Shown here in pieces: positions 59,507 to 64,000 of a stretch of DNA of 64,000 bases (positions are counted from its first letter, which is position 1; each line of letters begins with the position of its first letter). The DNA lies in NCBI GenBank assembly GCA_964548165.1, contig CAZJQD010000015.1, positions 1,359-65,358 on the forward strand. Direction: 5' to 3'. This DNA is from CAZJQD01 sp964548165 [NCBI: uncultured bacterium] (lineage in GTDB: Bacteria > UBA8481). The notes beneath the pieces are model-generated. The model was not told the origin of the DNA and searched no databases. It saw only the letters and a list, made by a program, of their open reading frames with translations. Both the position numbers and the translations under genes were made by a program.

Positions 59507-60021
59507 CGAAGTCGCAGAGCGGCTCGCGACTGAAAGCGCCTGAGCCGCTTCGTCCTCTGCATGATGTTTCGCGATTCAACTCCGGAACGCCGGATCTCGA
59601 TGAGTGGTTGCGGCGCAGAGCCCTACTCAATGACGCCTCCGGAGCCTCCAAAACATACGTCGTAACGCAGGGACGCCGGGTTGTCGGTTTCTACTCCCTG
59701 GCTACCGGTTCGGTCGCCCGCGACGCCGTTCCCGGCCGAATCCGCCGAAACATGCCCGATCCGATTCCAGTCATCCTGATAGGCCGTCTCGCTGTGGAGA
59801 GCGAATGGCGCGAGAAGGGCATCGGAGCCGGCATGCTGCGAGACGCCGTCCGCCGCATCTTGACCGCGGCAGAGATCGTCGGAATTCGCGCCATTCTCGT
59901 GCATGCGGCAACTGCAGAGGCAAAGTCATTCTACGAACATCACGGTTTTCGAGAGTCCTCCGTGAATGCGATGACGCTGATGATTACGCTCGCGGACGCT
60001 CGAAGTGCGATCTCGGATTGA
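59503..60021 (+). CDS. TacT-like GNAT acetyltransferase toxin
   Basis: The GTG overlapping the antitoxin stop gives 172 residues, the usual TacT size. The GNAT acetyl-CoA site is seen in ILIGRLAVESEWREKGIGAGMLRDAV (in parts: LIGRLAVESEWREKGIGAG, ~residues 91-109), preceded by GFYSLATGSVAR and followed by ILVHAATAEAKSFYEHHGF. TacT-type toxins acetylate the amino acid on charged tRNAs and block translation until the antitoxin neutralises them. The GTG start and overlap should keep toxin synthesis below antitoxin synthesis. On a mobile element the pair probably stabilises its maintenance. Confidence 0.9.
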   Translation: MTKSQSGSRLKAPEPLRPLHDVSRFNSGTPDLDEWLRRRALLNDASGASKTYVVTQGRRVVGFYSLATGSVARDAVPGRIRRNMPDPIPVILIGRLAVESEWREKGIGAGMLRDAVRRILTAAEIVGIRAILVHAATAEAKSFYEHHGFRESSVNAMTLMITLADARSAISD

Positions 60022-60075
60022 ACCTGAGATTCGCTACGACTTTCTTGTGTTCGCATATCGAGGCCTACTTGTTCC

Positions 60076-61410
60076 CTAATCATCACTCTCGGTAGCACGA
60101 TCCGCCTCGCCTTGAACTTTCTCTGACCGCCGTTCCCGAATATCCGTGATCGTCGCCGCGGCCGCGGCCGTTACATCAAGCCACCTGTCGTAGGCATCGA
60201 TCACCGGTAGCAGATACTCCACGCTCGCGTCGATGTAGGGGCGCGCACACTCCTCGGATGCGTGACCCAGCACCTGGCGGGCGCCGGCGGCGGACATTGA
60301 CAGAGCGCTGGTGATTCCTGACGCGCGTAGTCGGTTGTTGCAGATGGCTCGTAACGCGTGGAAGTTCGCTCCGTCCGCGTAACCGATCCGGCCGGCCGCT
60401 CTCGCCGCCACTCCGCGCAACTTGTGGGGATGGATGTGGCCGGACTCGGACGTTCGCCCACGAACCATCTCGGTGGGAAAGAGCCACGGGGAGTTCAACC
60501 TCGTAGCGATATCGAACTGAGCCTTCAGGTGGGGGAGGAGGTGGCGAGGAACGGGCAACCATTGATCTTCTCGAACGCCGTTGGCCTTCCCCTTGTTGAA
60601 CTCGCTCGGTACGCAGATCGTGCCCGGCGACGAGAAGACATTGATGTCATCGAGGCGCAGCGACGCCGTCGGAGTCTCGCGCACGCCCAGATACAGCGCG
60701 ATCGCCACCGCGCATTTTCGCCAGGGCTCGTCGCAGGCGGCCAGCAAGCGTTCGTCTTCGCGTGGGTGGAGCCGGCGGAAGAGTTCGCCCTTCTTCTTGC
60801 CGAGTCTCGGCGGCTTCTCGGAGACCAGGCTGGCGAACGGGTTCTGGCTCGTCCACTGCCGCGCCGCGTCCGTCGCGAAGTTGAAGAGCATGGATGTCAC
60901 GGACTCCACGTTCTTACGCGACCGATAGGAGAGGACTCTCGGCAGGCGCGATCCATCGGGCCCCAATCCGGACCTTAGGCACGTACGCATTCGCTCCGCG
61001 TCCTCGAGTCGAATATGCCTCAGCATCTTCCCGCCGAGATAGAGCGCGGCCCAGCGCAGATCGACTGTGTATCGCTTGATCGTCTTCGGATCCCGGCCGG
61101 CAGCCGTCAGCGCGTCGAGATACTTTCTCGTCGCTTCCTCAAATGTGTACGACACCGGCTCATCCGCCGGCGGGCGATAACCTCGAACTCGCCTCCAGTG
61201 AATATCGAGCAGATCATTGTGGAGCGATTCCGCCTCTTCCCGCGTCACCGCTCCCCAGGACTCGTACACGCGCCGCCCTTTCGGCGGTCTCCCGCCGACT
61301 TTCGTATCCGTAATCCAGTACAACCGCCCGTCTTTGCCCCTGTGAGCTCTCAGCCCCGAGATCTTTCGATGGCCCATCTCGTCGTGACCTCCCGCGTGCG
61401 ATGAGCTCAT
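60076..61410 (-). CDS. Tyrosine recombinase/integrase
   Basis: The 444-residue protein has an N-terminal arm-type/SAM-like core-binding region (~75-200, with TFEEATRKYLDALTAAGRD) and a C-terminal catalytic domain. Catalytic residues are visible: Arg in YLGVRETPTASLRLDDI (~245), HALR (~347) as the H-x-x-R box, then LGHASEECARPYIDASVEY (~390) giving the second His and the nucleophilic Tyr. It would insert and excise the element at the ssrA 3' end and faces that end. Its ATG overlaps the stop of the preceding small gene. Confidence 0.93.
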   Translation of the reverse strand: MSSSHAGGHDEMGHRKISGLRAHRGKDGRLYWITDTKVGGRPPKGRRVYESWGAVTREEAESLHNDLLDIHWRRVRGYRPPADEPVSYTFEEATRKYLDALTAAGRDPKTIKRYTVDLRWAALYLGGKMLRHIRLEDAERMRTCLRSGLGPDGSRLPRVLSYRSRKNVESVTSMLFNFATDAARQWTSQNPFASLVSEKPPRLGKKKGELFRRLHPREDERLLAACDEPWRKCAVAIALYLGVRETPTASLRLDDINVFSSPGTICVPSEFNKGKANGVREDQWLPVPRHLLPHLKAQFDIATRLNSPWLFPTEMVRGRTSESGHIHPHKLRGVAARAAGRIGYADGANFHALRAICNNRLRASGITSALSMSAAGARQVLGHASEECARPYIDASVEYLLPVIDAYDRWLDVTAAAAATITDIRERRSEKVQGEADRATESDD

Positions 61411-61757
61411 GCGCGGCGCTCCCGGGAACGCCGGGCCGCGTAGAGCTCAAGGGCCAATCCATCATGGAGTTTGTCATACGCGCACGCGAGGTCGTGGTGC
61501 GCGATCCGGATGAGGGTGAGTATGCGAGCGGACTCGTGTTCGAAATCTTCCTGTAACCGCTCGACGCGAGAGAGATCAGCGCCTCGAAGAGAAGCATGAT
61601 TCCGGCCGACGGCAGAGTCAAGGGAGGGGCTGGTTTTCGGCGACGGCGCTTTACTATGCTCCGGCGCGACATCATGGATCGCATCGCCAGGTCTAGCAGC
61701 GCGCTCAGCCCCGAGGTCCACCTCGGCCCCTGACCCCCCATCACGCAACCGCCTCAT
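61407..61757 (-). CDS. Small protein of unknown function in the integrase operon (ORF116)
   Basis: The ATG shares one base with the stop of the upstream HTH gene (TGATG), and the stop overlaps the integrase start (ATGA), so this 116-residue frame is wedged between two coupled genes. That favours it being real. Residues ~1-50 are low-complexity and polar. Residues ~55-110 form a likely helical segment (SRVERLQEDFEHESARIL, TLIRIAHHDLACAYDKL) ending in a basic tail. I recognise no family. It may modulate integrase, by position only. Confidence 0.6.
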   Translation of the reverse strand: MRRLRDGGSGAEVDLGAERAARPGDAIHDVAPEHSKAPSPKTSPSLDSAVGRNHASLRGADLSRVERLQEDFEHESARILTLIRIAHHDLACAYDKLHDGLALELYAARRSRERRA

Positions 61758-62026
61758 CAGCCGCGCCCGGCTCCAGGTCCGCCAATGCCGGTCAAAGTCT
61801 GCGGCCCCCGCGCCTGCCCATCGACCCAGGCTTCCAGGTCCACTCTCCGGAACCGCACGAGCCTTCCGATCCGGATGAACGGCACCTGCCCGCGCTCGAC
61901 CCACTTGTAGAGCGTCTTGCGTGCGACTCCCAGATACCGCGCCGCGTCCTCGACGTCCAACAGCCGCGGCGCCGGCCCGGTCATCGCGGCAACACCCGCT
62001 CCAGCCGCCCTCCGATTCTCGTTCAT
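61757..62026 (-). CDS. Excisionase-like helix-turn-helix protein
   Basis: The ATG at 62026 has GGAGG five to six bases upstream; a TTG further up lacks support. The 89-residue protein carries an HTH_17/excisionase domain at ~residues 20-70: LLDVEDAARYLGVARKTLYK, WVERGQVPFIRIGRLVRF and RRVDLEAWV. Such proteins bend att DNA as recombination directionality factors, or act as small regulators. It heads the coupled three-gene operon with the integrase last. Confidence 0.85.
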   Translation of the reverse strand: MNENRRAAGAGVAAMTGPAPRLLDVEDAARYLGVARKTLYKWVERGQVPFIRIGRLVRFRRVDLEAWVDGQARGPQTLTGIGGPGAGRG

Positions 62027-62219
62027 CGTTTCCTCCGAGACGGACAAACGACAAATCGCATCTGGACTGCTGAACTATTTTCTCGCGATGAACGAATAGA
62101 AGCGGGAGAAACGGCTTGAAAGCGATCTAACCGCACAATTCGTTCGCTTCGGCCGCTGAATCCGCCGTTTCAAGGATTACCCCCGCCCGCCCAAGACCTG
62201 CGGGCAAGAGGTGATCTGA

Positions 62220-62723
62220 AGGACGGGAGACCGGACTCCACCGCTTCAGGAATGGGAACGCGAGCGAATCACCGAGCTCGTCAAGAAATGGTATGCCCAG
62301 GCGCGCCGGCGCATCGAACCCTACGAGGATCTCCTCAACGAGGGCTGGGTCGCCTGGCTCAAAGCCCGTCCCCAGCACACCCACCTCCCGCGCGACAAGT
62401 TCCGTAGCGCGCAGAGCAAGGCTCTCTGGAACCACCTCCTGGACCTCGTGAAGCGCAAGTATCGACGTAAGCGCGCGGACGAGACCCGGACCGTGGAGCT
62501 GATCGACGAACTCGACACCGGTCCCGCGCCGGCACCAGACCTCGACACCGAGAGCGCGATCCGAGAGATCGCCGACCGTCTCCCCGAGATCCAGCGCCGG
62601 ATCCTCGAACTCCGCCAGCGAAACATGACTTGGGACCAGATCGGCCGCGAAGTAGGACTGAAGCGCTGGAGTTTCGAACTCGAAAGGGAAGAGCTACGAA
62701 AAGCCCTTCGCCGCGGGCTGTGA
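62220..62723 (+). CDS. Sigma-70-like protein frame without a standard start codon
   Basis: The frame is open from after a TGA at 62217 to a TGA ending at 62723. Its N-terminal part (WERERITELVKKWYAQARRR, EPYEDLLNEGWVAWLKA) looks like sigma region 2, and its C-terminal part (IREIADRLPEIQRRILELR, MTWDQIGREVGL) like a region 4 HTH. No ATG, GTG or TTG occurs in frame before the GTG at 62448, and starting there (91 residues) would drop region 2. So the gene may use a rare start, carry an upstream frameshift, or be decaying. The 62027-62219 gap separates it from the divergent integrase operon. A phage- or element-type regulator is likely. Confidence 0.55.
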   Translation, partial: RTGDRTPPLQEWERERITELVKKWYAQARRRIEPYEDLLNEGWVAWLKARPQHTHLPRDKFRSAQSKALWNHLLDLVKRKYRRKRADETRTVELIDELDTGPAPAPDLDTESAIREIADRLPEIQRRILELRQRNMTWDQIGREVGLKRWSFELEREELRKALRRGL

Positions 62724-62953
62724 ATGACTCGTCAAAGGCCCGGATTGTCGCCCGCCGCCCCTCCCCAAGGCTCAGAAGCCGACGCCTGACACCAGGAAAT
62801 CCACACCCCCCAAAAAAACTGAAAAAAGTCCAGCAATCCTCCGCACGGAAATCGTTAGTCCGTATCGATGAAAACTCTATCCATTCCCCTGGAGTGCCCC
62901 GTAGGGAGTCGGGCCTTTCAGGCAGTTTCGGGATTCCCCCGAGGGACCGCGCG

Positions 62954-64000
62954 ATGAAGCGTTATACGCAGATCGCCGGCCTCACGGAAGCCCGACGACT
63001 CCCCAGAATCGGCAAGCTACGTCTCGGCACGAAGGTCACATCGCGGAGCGGGAAAGAGATTCCCCGCGAGCTCGACTACTTCCTCCTGCCCGAGCCTGGC
63101 CCGGACGACCCGGTATCCGTCCACGAGGCGTTCACGCGCTTCCGCGACGCATACGGCGACAAACCGCGCGAGCTGGATGTCGTCATCCCCTCGGACGACG
63201 TCGGCGTCTTCTTCCCGCAGCGCTACAAGTGTTACGGCGCCGCGGGCCTCCGCTGCGTCGGAGACGGCAACACGGCCGAACGGATCGGCGCCGCGCTCGG
63301 CAAGCAAGGGGAGGCGGCGGCTGAGTTCTTCGAGATCGCCTGCCCAACGCCCCAGGAGTGCGAGTTTGCGGCCGCACACGGGTGCAGGCCGGTCGGCTCG
63401 CTCTTCGTCATCCTGCCGCGCGTCTCGCTCGGCGGATGCTTCCAGGTCGACGTCTCGGGCATCAACTCGATCCTGAACATCAACTCCGCCGTCGAGCACG
63501 TCCGAACGCTCTGCGGGCGCGTCTCGGGTCTCATCTTCCGCCAGGGTCCCGAGGTTCGGCCGGCGCTGACGCTCAAGCGTGTCCCCACAAGGACTCAGGG
63601 CGGCGGTCACGCAGCCATCCACTTCCCCATCACGCTCGAACTCCGCATGAGCGTGGACGAACTGCGAACGCTGATGACCGAACGACTTCCCGGTCTGCCG
63701 GAGCCGGTGCAGGCGCTCGACACAGCGAACACGACAGATCCCCCCGAGCTCGAATCCGGAGCCGACGCCCATCCGGCACCCGTCCATCCGGCGCTCGCCA
63801 ATCCGGCGCTCGCCCATCCGACATCGGCGGGGGAACAGGGCGCACAAGCGAGCACCCAGGAAACGCCCGGCGACGACGTGAAGGAGATATGGGATCGCAT
63901 CGAATCCGCCTTCGAGGTGCTCCACATCGCCCCGGAACTGCGCCGGGCCTACATCCACAGCTACGAGCGGAAGCCGGAAGAACTTCTCGGCCACCTGGTG
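62954..64000 (+). CDS. Recombination directionality factor-like (Gp3-type) zinc protein, 3' truncated by window
   Basis: An ATG opens a frame of 349 codons that runs off the window without a stop. The N-terminus (LPRIGKLRLGTKVTSRSGKE, then IPRELDYFLLP), the segment YGDKPRELDVVIPSDD and the Cys-containing YKCYGAAGLRCVGDG, with PVGSLFVILPRVSLGGCFQV and NINSAVEHV, match what I know of phage proteins annotated as recombination directionality factor-like or hydrolase/metal-binding. Cys at 93, 101, 130, 136 and 144 are likely zinc ligands. A pentapeptide-repeat linker at ~residues 272-292 leads to a helical C-terminal part. It could control excision, or be a replication-associated protein; the family name is better supported than the function. 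Confidence 0.75.
   Translation, partial: MKRYTQIAGLTEARRLPRIGKLRLGTKVTSRSGKEIPRELDYFLLPEPGPDDPVSVHEAFTRFRDAYGDKPRELDVVIPSDDVGVFFPQRYKCYGAAGLRCVGDGNTAERIGAALGKQGEAAAEFFEIACPTPQECEFAAAHGCRPVGSLFVILPRVSLGGCFQVDVSGINSILNINSAVEHVRTLCGRVSGLIFRQGPEVRPALTLKRVPTRTQGGGHAAIHFPITLELRMSVDELRTLMTERLPGLPEPVQALDTANTTDPPELESGADAHPAPVHPALANPALAHPTSAGEQGAQASTQETPGDDVKEIWDRIESAFEVLHIAPELRRAYIHSYERKPEELLGHLV
63766..63830 (+). repeat. 15-bp minisatellite encoding (A/V)(H/N)P(A)(L/P) pentapeptides
   Basis: About four imperfect copies of GCCCATCCGGCGCTC lie in frame inside the Gp3-like gene and encode HPAPVHPALANPALAHP. The array forms a proline-rich linker. Confidence 0.7.

Larger units (their letters stand above)
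58942..64000. mobile_element. Integrated element at the ssrA 3' end (left end only)
   Basis: Core genes stop at ssrA, and directly after it lie a toxin-antitoxin pair, a tyrosine integrase facing ssrA, an excisionase-like gene, a sigma-like frame and a recombination directionality-type protein. tmRNA 3' ends are classic integrase targets. The ssrA end is intact, so the element would carry the matching att sequence at its far end, which lies outside the window. Whether it is a prophage or an integrative element cannot be told; no structural or conjugation gene is visible. Confidence 0.75.

Noticed and set aside
61758-62054. N-terminal 99-codon extension of the ORF116 frame
   Set aside because: It overlaps the excisionase-like gene in another frame; the ATG at 61757 joined to that gene's stop is the better start.
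58953-64000. Right attachment site (second copy of the tmRNA 3' end)
   Set aside because: I found no second copy of the GGTTCGATTCCCACC-type sequence before the window ends.

Overview
The window is high-GC bacterial DNA from a diderm (Gram-negative-type) organism. It carries lipid A genes (lpxB, lpxK, an LpxL-type acyltransferase and an MsbA-type flippase), outer-membrane beta-barrel proteins, and a PorV-family protein next to a giant secreted protein with a C-terminal sorting-type domain. PorV plus such a domain, and an Asp in place of the third YbeY zinc His (a variant I recall from Bacteroidetes), suggest an uncultured FCB-like or related candidate phylum such as Eisenbacteria or Elusimicrobiota. 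The phylum is inference. Much of the window is core chromosome; the last 5 kb is an integrated element.

Layout. 1-1.6 kb: end of cydA, cydB (cytochrome bd oxidase) and a tiny Cys-rich lipoprotein. 1.7-4.3 kb, minus strand: tRNA-Asn, a YciO-type protein and a DUF47/PiT phosphate transport pair. 4.4-18.1 kb, plus strand: a dense ten-gene run lysC-cimA-hisS-aspS-pgpH-like-ybeY-two CNNM/CBS genes-rnr-smpB, with five stop/start overlaps. 18.2-41.4 kb, minus strand: an operon of three genes joined by overlapping stop and start codons. It encodes a response regulator with a MerR/excisionase-like HTH, a 7180-residue exported protein and a PorV-like barrel. 41.6-42.1 kb: an FmdB-like zinc-ribbon gene. 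42.3-51.5 kb, minus strand: LysM/FecR protein, cyclic-nucleotide-binding protein, Gfo/Idh oxidoreductase, lpxB, msbA, lpxK, rdgB. 51.7-58.2 kb: an outer-membrane barrel with a clear promoter and terminator, a long class II fructose bisphosphatase (glpX), glycerate kinase, a glycerate/hydroxypyruvate dehydrogenase, an unknown protein and an LpxL-type acyltransferase. 58.6-58.95 kb: tmRNA (ssrA).

From the 3' end of ssrA to the window edge lies an integrated element. It has a TacA/TacT-type toxin-antitoxin pair behind a palindromic operator, a coupled xis-like/ORF116/tyrosine integrase operon, a sigma-factor-like frame with no usual start codon, and a Gp3-like recombination directionality protein that runs off the end. 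The other attachment site is not in the window.

The most unusual content is the giant protein operon. The protein holds 44 recognisable copies of a ~116-residue beta-type repeat, 30 before and 14 after an apparent seven-bladed FG-GAP propeller. A higher-order pattern of two and four repeats points to segmental duplication. Coupling to a PorV homologue suggests T9SS-like export to the surface; coupling to an orphan response regulator suggests dedicated control. Other notable items are a dispersed REP-like inverted element, a cyclic-nucleotide sensor fused to a large domain I do not recognise, and a glpX with a ~60-residue insertion.
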